The notes under the pieces were generated by a model. It saw nothing but the letters and a program-made list of their open reading frames with translations, made no database searches and was not told where the DNA came from. Below, in pieces: positions 17,070-25,287 of a stretch of DNA of 64,000 nt. Source of the stretch: JALEVB01 sp022768265 (lineage in GTDB: Bacteria; Bacillota_I; Bacilli_A; Erysipelotrichales; Erysipelotrichaceae). The DNA is taken from contig JAXFJE010000022.1 in NCBI GenBank assembly GCA_034168985.1, forward strand, positions 1 to 64,000. Direction: 5' to 3'. Each line of letters begins with the position of its first letter. Position 1 is the first letter of the stretch. The position numbers and the translations under genes were made by a program.

Positions 17070-18332
17070 GTGATGGATAAGCAAATTTTTGCGGCTATTG
17101 AGATATCGGACCACGAAATTAGACTTATCATTGGTGAATTTTTTAATACACGTTTCAATGTTATTAAAACTTCACGTATTCCTGCTTTTGGACTTACATA
17201 TGATCAAGTAACTGATGAAAATGAGATTATCAATGCAATAAGAAAAGCTGTTGATAATGCCAATAAGACCATCGGTGCTAGAATTGAAAGAGTTTTATTG
17301 TGTATTCCTTCTTATAAGGTTACTTGTTTGCCGTTAAAGGTAAGAAAGCCGATTGACTCCATCGATGGAGTTTGTACCGCTCAAGATATCAAGGAAGCAG
17401 TGCGTAGAGCAATGGCAACAAAAATTCCGGACGATCTGGCATTGATCCAAGCAGTACCAATCAAATATACGGTCAACGGAATGTCAACGCGTAGAATGCC
17501 GATCAATGAACGTTGTGATAGTTTGGTCGTTGATGTTGATCTATTATGTGCCAATCGTAAGTTGGCTTTTGATTTGGTTAGTTGCGTAGAAAAAGCTGAT
17601 TTGGAGGTTATGGATATCTGTTTAGATATCTTTGCAATCGCTAAAGAAGGTGCATTTCTTGAACAGGGTGTTGGGCAAAATATCGTGATCTTAAAGCTTG
17701 AGAGAATGTATACGACCCTTGGGTTGATCAGTGAGGGACGTTTAAAAGCATGTGAAACATTCCGTTTTGGCTTAAATAAGATGATTGAAAGCATGAATGA
17801 TAAATTTGATCTTAAAGGAGATATTAGCTCAAGATTGTTGATTCAAAATACCCGTCTAGATCTTGCAAAATACTCTGATAACCCAATTTATGTCTATGCG
17901 ATCAATGGTCAAGCAAGGACGATCAGTGAAGATGATATTGCCAAATGTGTCCAAGGAGATGTTAAGATCTGGCTTGATGGAATTGAAGGTTTATGCAATC
18001 CTATCTTGCAACAAGGCCAAACAACTGTTATTATAACTGGTGAGGGCGGAGAGATTAACGGTTTAGATCGTTTGCTTCAAGCTCGCTTACAAGTAGAAGT
18101 TAAGAACTATTGTCCAGATACGTTAGGTGCACGAAACAGTGCGTATACGACATGCTTGGGCTTGTTCTATGCTTATAAAGATCAATTGCCGATCACGAAC
18201 TATCAAGTCAATAGCATCGATGTCGAGGCGTTCGAAAAGGCAGTTTCGATTAACAAAAAGGGTGGTGCTAACGATTCAGAAGAATCGATCACTCAAAAAT
18301 TACGTGGAATTTTATTTGAAACAAAGAAATAG
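17070..18332 (+). CDS. ftsA: divergent FtsA-like cell division protein
   Basis: This 420-residue actin-fold protein sits 15 bases before ftsZ. It has the FtsA-specific 1C domain (about residues 85-165, VRRAMA...AVPIKYTVNG) and ends in an amphipathic helix (about 404-420) suited to membrane binding. FtsA tethers FtsZ to the membrane. The actin-family nucleotide loops are degenerate: the first reads EISDHEIRL (about 11-19) instead of DIGTS, the second (about 201-220) lacks DIGGGTT, and the third reads TGEGGEI near 323. ATP binding is therefore doubtful. The start is the GTG at 17070 or the ATG three bases on, after AAAGGA. Confidence 0.88.
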   Translation: MMDKQIFAAIEISDHEIRLIIGEFFNTRFNVIKTSRIPAFGLTYDQVTDENEIINAIRKAVDNANKTIGARIERVLLCIPSYKVTCLPLKVRKPIDSIDGVCTAQDIKEAVRRAMATKIPDDLALIQAVPIKYTVNGMSTRRMPINERCDSLVVDVDLLCANRKLAFDLVSCVEKADLEVMDICLDIFAIAKEGAFLEQGVGQNIVILKLERMYTTLGLISEGRLKACETFRFGLNKMIESMNDKFDLKGDISSRLLIQNTRLDLAKYSDNPIYVYAINGQARTISEDDIAKCVQGDVKIWLDGIEGLCNPILQQGQTTVIITGEGGEINGLDRLLQARLQVEVKNYCPDTLGARNSAYTTCLGLFYAYKDQLPITNYQVNSIDVEAFEKAVSINKKGGANDSEESITQKLRGILFETKK

Positions 18333-18347
18333 TGGGAGAAGAAAATT

Positions 18348-19403
18348 ATGGCTGAATTAATGTATAATCAAATTGCTAAGATTAAAGTTTTTGGTATCGG
18401 TGGCGCAGGTAGCAATGCAGTTAACCGCATGGTACAAGAAGGCGTACAAGGTGTAGAATTTTATGTTGCAAATACTGATTTGCAAGCTTTAGATATTTCA
18501 CCAGTACCTAATAAGATCCGTTTAGGACATGATGGTCTAGGTGCAGGAGGTAATCCTGATAATGGTCGTAAAGCGGCTGTAGAAAGCGAAGATGATATTC
18601 GTGAAGCAATGAAAGGCGCTGATATGATCTTCTTGACTGCTGGTTTAGGTGGCGGTACAGGAACAGGTGCAGCTCCATTATTTGCTAAAGTTGCCAAAGA
18701 ATTAAATTGCTTAACAGTTGCTATTGTTACAAAACCATTCTCTTTTGAAGGAAAACGTCGTATGGCTAATGCTTCTCAAGGTTTGGAACAATTAAAAGAA
18801 TATGTTGATAGTTTGATCGTCATTTCTAATAATAAAGTATTAGAAGTAATTGGACATATTCCATTTGAAGAAGCATTTACGGAAGCAGATAACATCCTTC
18901 GTCAAGGGGTACAAACAATTACGGATTTGATCGCTGTTCCAGCATTGATCAACTTAGACTTTGCAGATGTTCGTAGCATCATGGAAGGTCAAGGTACAGC
19001 ATTAATTGGTATCGGTATGGCTAGTGGTGATAATAAAGCCCAAGAAGCTGCTCAAAAAGCTATTGAATCACCATTGTTAGAAGCTGATATCAATGGAGCA
19101 AAGAGTGCTGTTGTCAATGTTACCGGTGGTCCAGCAATCAGTGTTTATGATGCTAGTGAAGCCGTAGAATATATCCGTGAAGCTGCGGGTAATGATGTTG
19201 ATATCATTTTCGGGGTAGCTATCAATGAAAAATTAGGTGATTCTATCATCGTAACAGTTATTGCAACTGGTTTTGAATATGCCGATGAACAAAAACAAAA
19301 TGTTAAATCTGCATTCGGCAGTGCTAACACTTCTTTCGCTGATGGTGTAGAAGTAAGTAGCGATGATTCTGGTATCCCAGGATTCTTCAATAACTTAAGA
19401 TAA
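18348..19403 (+). CDS. ftsZ: cell division GTPase FtsZ
   Basis: This 351-residue tubulin homologue forms the division ring. It has the GIGGAGSNAVNRM start, GGGTGTGAAP signature (about residues 104-113), the T7 loop NLDFADVRSIM, and a short C-terminal linker ending IPGFFNNLR, the tail peptide that binds FtsA. The linker is short, as in small-genome Firmicutes. Codon use here is more A/T-ended than in neighbours, consistent with high expression. The gene is followed by a terminator. Confidence 0.97.
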   Translation: MAELMYNQIAKIKVFGIGGAGSNAVNRMVQEGVQGVEFYVANTDLQALDISPVPNKIRLGHDGLGAGGNPDNGRKAAVESEDDIREAMKGADMIFLTAGLGGGTGTGAAPLFAKVAKELNCLTVAIVTKPFSFEGKRRMANASQGLEQLKEYVDSLIVISNNKVLEVIGHIPFEEAFTEADNILRQGVQTITDLIAVPALINLDFADVRSIMEGQGTALIGIGMASGDNKAQEAAQKAIESPLLEADINGAKSAVVNVTGGPAISVYDASEAVEYIREAAGNDVDIIFGVAINEKLGDSIIVTVIATGFEYADEQKQNVKSAFGSANTSFADGVEVSSDDSGIPGFFNNLR

Positions 19404-19408
19404 AAACT

Positions 19409-19434
19409 AAGGTGCATTAGATGCACCTTTTTAT
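19409..19434 (+). terminator. terminator of ftsA-ftsZ
   Basis: AAGGTGCAT (19409-19417) pairs with ATGCACCTT (19421-19429), loop TAG, followed by T residues. Confidence 0.9.
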
Positions 19435-19449
19435 TTACAGGAGGTCTAG

Positions 19450-20172
19450 ATGAAAAGTTTGATCGATCTACATGTTCATACGCTTAATAGTGGGCACGCT
19501 TATAGTACGATGTTAGAAAATGTTGCTTATGCGCAGCAAATAAATTTAAAGTATCTTGGAATGAGCGATCATGCGCCAATGATGCCAGGAAGTGCCCATA
19601 TTTTTTATTTTAATAATATGGGTTGCTTGCCAGATCATTTTGCAGATGTCCGTTTTTTAAAAGGAGCAGAGGCTAATTTATTAAATGAAAAAGCGGAAAT
19701 CGATCTGGATCAAAGAAGCTTAGCCCGCTTAGATTATACGATTGCTTCGATCCACAGTCCTTGTTATCGTGGTAATGATATTACCAGTACCTATTTAAGG
19801 GCTTGTGATGATCCTAATATCACAGTCTTGGGTCATATTGAAAATGGCCGCTATCCTTGTGATTTTGATCAGGTTTGTGCCTATGCTGCCAAAACCAATA
19901 CTTTGATCGAGTTGAATAATTCTTCTTTACGACCTAATAGTTCTCGTTTAGATGCGTATATTCATATGCCAGCTCTATTAGCAGCATGCAAACGGAATCA
20001 TACCTATGTATTGATCGGTTCAGATGCTCATTTTGCTTATGACATCAATGATTTTAGTTTGGTTGAAGCAATGATGGCAAAGGAAGACTTCCCCTTAGAG
20101 TTAGTTGTTAACTATGATGAAAATTTGATTGAACATTTCCTTTTAAAAAAAATCAAAAGAAACATGAAATAA
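19450..20172 (+). CDS. PHP-domain phosphoesterase (YcdX-like)
   Basis: This 240-residue protein has all the metal-binding motifs of the PHP superfamily: DLHVHT at residues 6-11, SDHAP near 40, KGAEAN near 72, SIHSP near 99, GHIENG near 130 and GSDAH near 191. It most resembles the YcdX group of small phosphatases and less the histidinol phosphatases. No histidine biosynthesis genes are nearby, so the substrate is unknown. AGGAGG precedes the ATG. Confidence 0.85.
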   Translation: MKSLIDLHVHTLNSGHAYSTMLENVAYAQQINLKYLGMSDHAPMMPGSAHIFYFNNMGCLPDHFADVRFLKGAEANLLNEKAEIDLDQRSLARLDYTIASIHSPCYRGNDITSTYLRACDDPNITVLGHIENGRYPCDFDQVCAYAAKTNTLIELNNSSLRPNSSRLDAYIHMPALLAACKRNHTYVLIGSDAHFAYDINDFSLVEAMMAKEDFPLELVVNYDENLIEHFLLKKIKRNMK

Positions 20173-20188
20173 TTTTCGAAAAAAGCTG

Positions 20189-20217
20189 TTGACAATTTTC
20201 ATATCAAGGATTATCAT
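20189..20217 (+). promoter_or_regulatory. sigma-A promoter of the metNIQ T-box leader
   Basis: A perfect TTGACA (20189-20194), a 17-base spacer and TATCAT (20212-20217) place the transcription start near 20224, at the beginning of the T-box RNA. Confidence 0.85.
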
Positions 20218-20223
20218 TATTAA

Positions 20224-20493
20224 CATAAATAAAGACGTTGAAGAGAAAAGTAGTTTCAATGGCTGTTTCTTAGAGAGTTCCTGTACGCTGAAAGGGAATA
20301 AATGGTCTTGTTATGAAAATGGTCTTGGAGTCGCATGGTCGAATGGAAACTTTAGATCATGACGGAGTTCACACGTTATCGTGATAGGGTATGATGGTAC
20401 CTGAAAAGAGGTAATTACTTATTTTTGTAATTATGAATTAAGGTGGTAACACGGGTTATATAGCTCGTCCTTTATGAGGACGGGCTTTTTTGT
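20224..20493 (+). promoter_or_regulatory. T-box leader, probably methionine-specific
   Basis: This leader of about 270 bases has the T-box landmarks in order: AGTAG and AGAGAG in stem I (AGAGAG at 20272), a specifier region GGGTATGATGG with candidate ATG (Met) specifier at 20391-20393, the conserved T-box AAGGTGGTAACACGG at 20440-20454, and a terminator (GCTCGTCC/GGACGGGC plus seven T, 20463-20492). Uncharged tRNA-Met should stabilise the antiterminator and switch on the methionine importer. The 330-base gap before metN holds only this promoter and leader. Confidence 0.92.
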
Positions 20494-20515
20494 TTAAGAA
20501 GGAGTGATAGAAGAT

Positions 20516-21529
20516 ATGATCGAATTAATTGATATCGTTAAGACTTTTAATACTAAAAAGGCCCAGATCAAAGCGGTTAGAGGTGTTAATCTGAAGATCA
20601 ATAAAGGCGAGATCTTTGGTATCATTGGGTATTCAGGAGCTGGTAAATCAACTTTGATCAGGATCATCAATCAATTAGAACTGCAAACAAGTGGGCAGGT
20701 AATCATCGATGGTCAAGATCTTACAAAGTTATCGCATGGGGAACTTTTAAAATCACGCCAAAAAATTGGTATGATCTTCCAACATTTTAATTTATTGTGG
20801 TCAAGGACCGTTGCGGAAAACATTGAATTTCCTCTAGAGATTGCACATGTCGATAAAGCAACTCGCCAAGAAAAAGTAAAAAAATTAATTCAAATGGTTG
20901 GCTTAGAGGGCCGAGAAAATGCATATCCAAGCGAACTTAGTGGCGGACAAAAACAACGTGTGGGGATTGCTAGAGCTTTAGCGAATGATCCAAAGATCCT
21001 GCTTTGCGATGAGGCAACAAGTGCACTAGATCCTGAAACAACAGACGCAATCTTGCAATTATTAGTTAAGATCAACAAAGAATTGAATATTACGATCGTC
21101 ATGATTACCCATCAAATGGAAGTCGTTCAAAAGATCTGTCATCGTTTAGCGGTGATGGAAGATGGTAAGATCGTGGAAGAAGGTGAAGTTAAAGCTATTT
21201 TTGCTCATCCGCAAAACGCAACGACGCGGCGTTTCATCCAAACGATCAATGGTACAGATGTTGAAAAGACCCGCCAAGAACTTAAGAAACTATATCCTTA
21301 TGGTCAATTGATCAGGGTCAGTTTTACAACCAATAGCGATGAACCGATCATTGCTAGTGCGATAAAACAATGTGCTTTAAATGTCAGTATCGTCAATGCT
21401 AATATCAATCATACCAGCAGCGGGCCATTAGGAGTTACTTATTTACATGTTACAAATGGCGATGATGCACAATATGATAAATTTGTTAAGGCGTTAGAAG
21501 CTAAGGAGGCTAAGGTAGAGATTTTATGA
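20516..21529 (+). CDS. metN: methionine ABC importer, ATPase subunit
   Basis: This 337-residue ATPase powers uptake of methionine. It has Walker A GYSGAGKST, the signature LSGGQKQR, Walker B ILLCDEATSALD, and a C-terminal ACT-like NIL domain (about residues 260-337) that senses methionine and blocks transport when it is abundant. I start it at the ATG at 20516; the in-frame GTG at 20504 sits on the AAGGAG ribosome site. It is controlled by the T-box upstream and overlaps metI by four bases. Confidence 0.95.
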   Translation: MIELIDIVKTFNTKKAQIKAVRGVNLKINKGEIFGIIGYSGAGKSTLIRIINQLELQTSGQVIIDGQDLTKLSHGELLKSRQKIGMIFQHFNLLWSRTVAENIEFPLEIAHVDKATRQEKVKKLIQMVGLEGRENAYPSELSGGQKQRVGIARALANDPKILLCDEATSALDPETTDAILQLLVKINKELNITIVMITHQMEVVQKICHRLAVMEDGKIVEEGEVKAIFAHPQNATTRRFIQTINGTDVEKTRQELKKLYPYGQLIRVSFTTNSDEPIIASAIKQCALNVSIVNANINHTSSGPLGVTYLHVTNGDDAQYDKFVKALEAKEAKVEIL

Positions 21530-22188
21530 GTTGGATAAATCAAATTAATTGGGATCAAATCTTTGTAGCATTTAAAGAAACGATCTATATGTCTAGCGTG
21601 TCTTTGATCTTTTCGATCATCTTTGGATTGATCATAGGGATCATCTTATTTGCTACCGCTAGTCAAGGCTTGATTGAAAATAAATTCATCAATAAAACTG
21701 CTGATTTGATCGTCAATGTTTTAAGGGCAATTCCCTTCATTATCTTGATGATCATCTTGATACCTTTGGCTAAAGCCATTACCGGTAGCATGCTAGGAGC
21801 TTCAGCGGCATTACCAAGCTTGATCTTTGCTGCCAGTCCTTTTTATGCTCGGTTATGTTGCATTGCTTTTATGGAAGTAGATAAAGGAACGATCGAAGCA
21901 AGTAAAGCCATGGGGGCTAGTAACTGGCAGATCATTTATAAGGTCTTATTACCAGAAAGCTTGCCAGCATTAGTCTCTGGAGCATGTGTAACAGCTATTT
22001 CTTTGATTTCTTATACAGCAATGGCAGGAGCTATTGGTTCCGGAGGTTTAGGATACATTGCTTACCAATATGGTTTTGCAAGAAGAAATAACGCTGTGTT
22101 ATTTACTGCAACGGCAATTATTACCGTAATTGTCTTATTATTGCAATGGCTTGCTGATTATTTATCAGCAAGAATTGATAAAAGATAG
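21526..22188 (+). CDS. metI: methionine ABC importer, permease subunit
   Basis: This 220-residue membrane protein has about five transmembrane segments and the ABC-importer coupling loop (EASKAMGASNWQI, about residues 125-137) that docks on MetN. Length is typical for MetI. It overlaps metN by four bases and is followed by the binding protein gene. Confidence 0.95.
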   Translation: MSWINQINWDQIFVAFKETIYMSSVSLIFSIIFGLIIGIILFATASQGLIENKFINKTADLIVNVLRAIPFIILMIILIPLAKAITGSMLGASAALPSLIFAASPFYARLCCIAFMEVDKGTIEASKAMGASNWQIIYKVLLPESLPALVSGACVTAISLISYTAMAGAIGSGGLGYIAYQYGFARRNNAVLFTATAIITVIVLLLQWLADYLSARIDKR

Positions 22189-22205
22189 GAAAGGAAGTAT
22201 TTAAC

Positions 22206-23054
22206 ATGAAAAAACTATTATCACTATTAACTGCCTGCTTATTATTTGTTGGCTGTTCTTCAACACCAGCATCAAGCGACCAAACAACTACCACGGCTAG
22301 TGATGCCCCAGCGGAAACAACAAAGTTAGTTGTAAGTGCAACATTAGATCCACATGCTAAGATCTTAGAATTTGCTAAACCGATCTTATTGGAAGAACAC
22401 AATATCGATCTAGAAATCCAAGTTCTTGATGATTATTATATTTTTAATAAAGCTTTGGATGCAGGGGAAGTTGATGCCAATTACTTCCAACACTTACCAT
22501 TTTTCAATGATGAGATCGAAGCTAATGGCTATGATATCGTAGATGCAGGTGGTATTCATATCGAACCTTTTGGTTTTTATTCAAAAACAGTTAAAAGCGT
22601 GGAAGAAGTTGCAGATGGAGCAACGGTCGTAATTAGTAATTCAATCAGTGATCATGGACGTATCTTAACCATTCTTGAACAAGCTGGGTTGATCAAATTA
22701 TCAGATGATGTTGATGCAATTAGTGCTACGGTAGAAGATATCGTTGATAATCCTAAGAATTTACAATTTAAAGAAATCAAACCAGAATTATTGTCGTTGG
22801 CTTATGAAAATAATGAAGGTGATCTAGTAGCAATCAATGGTAACTATGCGATCCAAGCAGGTTTAAATCCTTTAAATGATGCAGTTATCTTAGAATCTGC
22901 TGATGAAAGCAATCCATATGTAAATATCGTTGCATGTAAAAGCGAAGATAAAGATGATCCAGCTATCAAAGCTTTGGTCGATGTACTAAAATCAGATGAA
23001 GTACGTAAATTCGTTGAAGAAACTTACGCTGGTTCAGTTATCTTAGCACAATAG
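22206..23054 (+). CDS. metQ: methionine-binding lipoprotein
   Basis: This 282-residue lipoprotein of the NlpA/MetQ family captures methionine outside the cell for MetNI. The signal peptide ends in a lipobox around FVGCSS (Cys17), followed by a Ser/Thr-rich tether. The mature part has the family motif SATLDPHAKILEFAKP and DANYFQHLPFF. AGGAAG precedes the ATG. The operon ends at a terminator just downstream. Confidence 0.95.
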   Translation: MKKLLSLLTACLLFVGCSSTPASSDQTTTTASDAPAETTKLVVSATLDPHAKILEFAKPILLEEHNIDLEIQVLDDYYIFNKALDAGEVDANYFQHLPFFNDEIEANGYDIVDAGGIHIEPFGFYSKTVKSVEEVADGATVVISNSISDHGRILTILEQAGLIKLSDDVDAISATVEDIVDNPKNLQFKEIKPELLSLAYENNEGDLVAINGNYAIQAGLNPLNDAVILESADESNPYVNIVACKSEDKDDPAIKALVDVLKSDEVRKFVEETYAGSVILAQ

Positions 23055-23061
23055 TTATATG

Positions 23062-23092
23062 GCATCTTATCTTATGATAAGGTGCTTTTTTT
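23062..23092 (+). terminator. terminator of metNIQ
   Basis: GCATCTTATC (23062-23071) pairs with GATAAGGTGC (23076-23085), loop TTAT, followed by seven T. Confidence 0.9.
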
Positions 23093-23102
23093 AGGTTAAA
23101 AA

Positions 23103-23131
23103 TTGCTTATTTAAAAGGTATTTGCTATAAT
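23103..23131 (+). promoter_or_regulatory. extended -10 promoter of the CNNM/CorC gene
   Basis: TTGCTT (23103-23108), 17 bases and TGCTATAAT (TATAAT at 23126-23131) predict a start near 23138, leaving an unusually long leader of about 185 bases before the gene. Confidence 0.75.
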
Positions 23132-23137
23132 AGTTTC

Positions 23138-23310
23138 ATTAAAATGAAAGGTTGGATAAAAAAGTGGACGATTCGCCGTTACTCTGTATAGTAAGTGTTA
23201 GAAAAATAGAAGATAATGTTAAGTTATCTTATCATAAGTTAGGTATTATACCTTTTTGTCTACGAGCATAATTGATGCTTGTTTTAATTAGTTTGCAATA
23301 AAGTAGAAGG
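23138..23310 (+). promoter_or_regulatory. structured leader of unknown type upstream of CNNM/CorC gene
   Basis: This leader contains hairpin TTACT/AGTAA near 23180, a small hairpin AGGTA/TACCT followed by five T (about 23241-23258), and AGCAT/ATGCT followed by TGTTTT (about 23265-23285). It also holds short reading frames: one of 15 codons from an ATG near 23148 (MKGWIKKWTIRRYSV) and one of 35 codons from a GTG near 23164. I cannot match it to the M-box, yybP-ykoY or other riboswitch cores. Attenuation is possible but inferred. Confidence 0.4.
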
Positions 23311-23323
23311 AAGGTATAAAAAT

Positions 23324-24583
23324 ATGGAAATAGGAATTATTATATTTTGTTTAATATGTTCAAGTTTTTTTAGTGCTACGGAAACAGCTTTTTCTAGTGC
23401 CAATAGGATAAGATTAAAAAATTATGCTGCTGATGGTAATAAAAAAGCAGCTAAGTCTTTGAAGCTGATTGATAGTTATGATAAATTTTTAAGCACGGTA
23501 TTGATCGGAAACAATATCGTAAATATCGGTTTATCAACGATTGCTGCAGTAATGTTTACAAGAATGTTAGGTGAGGTCAATGGGCCAACGGTTAGTACGA
23601 TCGTTACGACAATTATCGTTTTGATCTTTGGTGAGATCTTACCTAAGACCCTTGCTAAACAAGCACCAGAAGTATTTTGCATCAAGGTCGTTAATCTTAT
23701 CAGCGCCATCGAGATCATCTTTACACCATTGGTTTTGATATCTCAAGGTATCCAATGGATCGTAAGTAAAATGGTCAAGATCGAAGATGATGAATCAGAT
23801 ATTACTGATGAGTTGATGACGATGGTAGAAGAAGCAGAAAATGATGGTGATTTGGAAGCCCATGAATCTGATTTGATTACAGCAGCAATTGAGTTTAATG
23901 ATCTAGATGTCAAAGATATCTTGACCCCAAGGGTAGATATCGTAGCCATCGATATCAAAGATTCATTGAATAAGATCGAAGAAAAATTTAGATATAATAC
24001 ATTTAGTCGTTTGCCGGTTTATGAAAATACCATCGATAATATCGTTGGCGTCATTCATGAAAAGGATTTTTATGCTTTATATAATGGTAATAGTTCTAAA
24101 AAGTCAATCAAAGATATCTTGCAAAATACGATCTTTACTTCACCACACACCAAAATTAGCAATTTATTAAAGCAATTGCAAACCAGTAAGATTCACATGG
24201 CCGTTGTTTTAGATGAATTTGGTGGGACATCTGGTATCATTACGATGGAAGATATCATCGAAGAATTAGTAGGTGAGATCTGGGATGAACATGATATCGT
24301 CAAACAATATTATGAACAAATCGATGAAAATACGTATTTGGTCAAAGGTAGTTGTGAAGTAGATGACCTATTTGAACGTTTAGGAATCGAAGAAGATGAT
24401 GATAAAGAACATGACTATATTACGGTGAGTGGCTGGGTAACTGCAGAGTTTGAAAGCTTTCCAAAAGTTAAAGAAAGTTTTGTTTATCAAAATATTCGCG
24501 TTACTGTAGAAAAAATGTTGGAAAGAAAGATCGAAGAAGTCAAAGTTGAGATCTTACATCCAGAAGAAGATAAGGAAGAATAA
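23324..24583 (+). CDS. CNNM/CorC-family membrane protein with CBS pair
   Basis: This 419-residue protein has an N-terminal CNNM (DUF21) membrane domain of three to four helices (about residues 1-135, with ATETAFSSANRIR), a pair of CBS domains (about 190-315) and a C-terminal CorC/HlyC domain. Bacterial members are linked to magnesium or other cation efflux and are often misnamed hemolysins. It overlaps rsmE by one base. The long leader suggests regulated expression. Confidence 0.9.
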   Translation: MEIGIIIFCLICSSFFSATETAFSSANRIRLKNYAADGNKKAAKSLKLIDSYDKFLSTVLIGNNIVNIGLSTIAAVMFTRMLGEVNGPTVSTIVTTIIVLIFGEILPKTLAKQAPEVFCIKVVNLISAIEIIFTPLVLISQGIQWIVSKMVKIEDDESDITDELMTMVEEAENDGDLEAHESDLITAAIEFNDLDVKDILTPRVDIVAIDIKDSLNKIEEKFRYNTFSRLPVYENTIDNIVGVIHEKDFYALYNGNSSKKSIKDILQNTIFTSPHTKISNLLKQLQTSKIHMAVVLDEFGGTSGIITMEDIIEELVGEIWDEHDIVKQYYEQIDENTYLVKGSCEVDDLFERLGIEEDDDKEHDYITVSGWVTAEFESFPKVKESFVYQNIRVTVEKMLERKIEEVKVEILHPEEDKEE

Positions 24584-25287
24584 TGCAACAGATCTTTATT
24601 GATAGAGCGTTAAAAATCGATGAAATATACGAATTTGATGAGCCAAAAGCTCATCATTTAATGCATGTTTTACGCATTGCTAAAGACACCAAGGTTCGCT
24701 TGGTACATGAACAAGCCTACCTAGCGAATATTGATTATCAAGATGGCAAAGTAATTGCTAGGGTAATTGACATCGATGAACGTAATAATGAATTAAAATG
24801 TAACTTGATCTTGGTACAGGCCATGATCAAGAAGGAAAAATGGGAACTAGTTTTACAAAAAGCTAGTGAATTAGGATGTACAACGATTATCCCTTTGTTA
24901 ACCAAAAGAACGATCGTTGATGATCGGCGCTTTGCAGACAAAAGGGTAAGATATGAAAAGATCTTATTAGAAGCTGCACAGCAATGCAAACGTAATCAAG
25001 TTTGCACCCTATTAGATCCGATCAATTTAAAGGATCTAGATGTTTATGGTGATCTTAAAATGGTAGCTTATGAAGATCTTGATCAAAAAGCTAGTAAGAT
25101 TCATCAACTATATCAAAAACAAGAAAATATCGTTATCGTTATTGGCCCAGAAGGTGGTTTTGATCCCAGTGAGATCGCGCTTTTAAAAACCAAGGGCTAT
25201 CAATGTGTTAGTTTAGGGAATCGAATCTTGCGTAGCGAAACAGCTAGCATGTATGCCTTAAGCGTTATAGGAGAATTAACAGAGTGA
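24583..25287 (+). CDS. rsmE: 16S rRNA m3U1498 methyltransferase
   Basis: This 234-residue SPOUT methyltransferase has an N-terminal PUA-like domain and the C-terminal knot with IGPEGGF (about residues 186-192) and SLGNRILRSETA (about 208-219), which form the SAM site. It methylates U1498 in the decoding centre. It is coupled to the gene before (TAATG) and to mtaB after. Confidence 0.95.
   Translation: MQQIFIDRALKIDEIYEFDEPKAHHLMHVLRIAKDTKVRLVHEQAYLANIDYQDGKVIARVIDIDERNNELKCNLILVQAMIKKEKWELVLQKASELGCTTIIPLLTKRTIVDDRRFADKRVRYEKILLEAAQQCKRNQVCTLLDPINLKDLDVYGDLKMVAYEDLDQKASKIHQLYQKQENIVIVIGPEGGFDPSEIALLKTKGYQCVSLGNRILRSETASMYALSVIGELTE

Noticed and set aside
17381..17794. Minus-strand open frame of 137 codons within ftsA
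   Set aside because: It is the shadow of ftsA codon bias, with no start signals and no recognisable domain.
23138..23323. Magnesium M-box or manganese yybP-ykoY riboswitch upstream of the CNNM/CorC gene
   Set aside because: I could not find the conserved core sequences of either class, so I left it as an unassigned leader.
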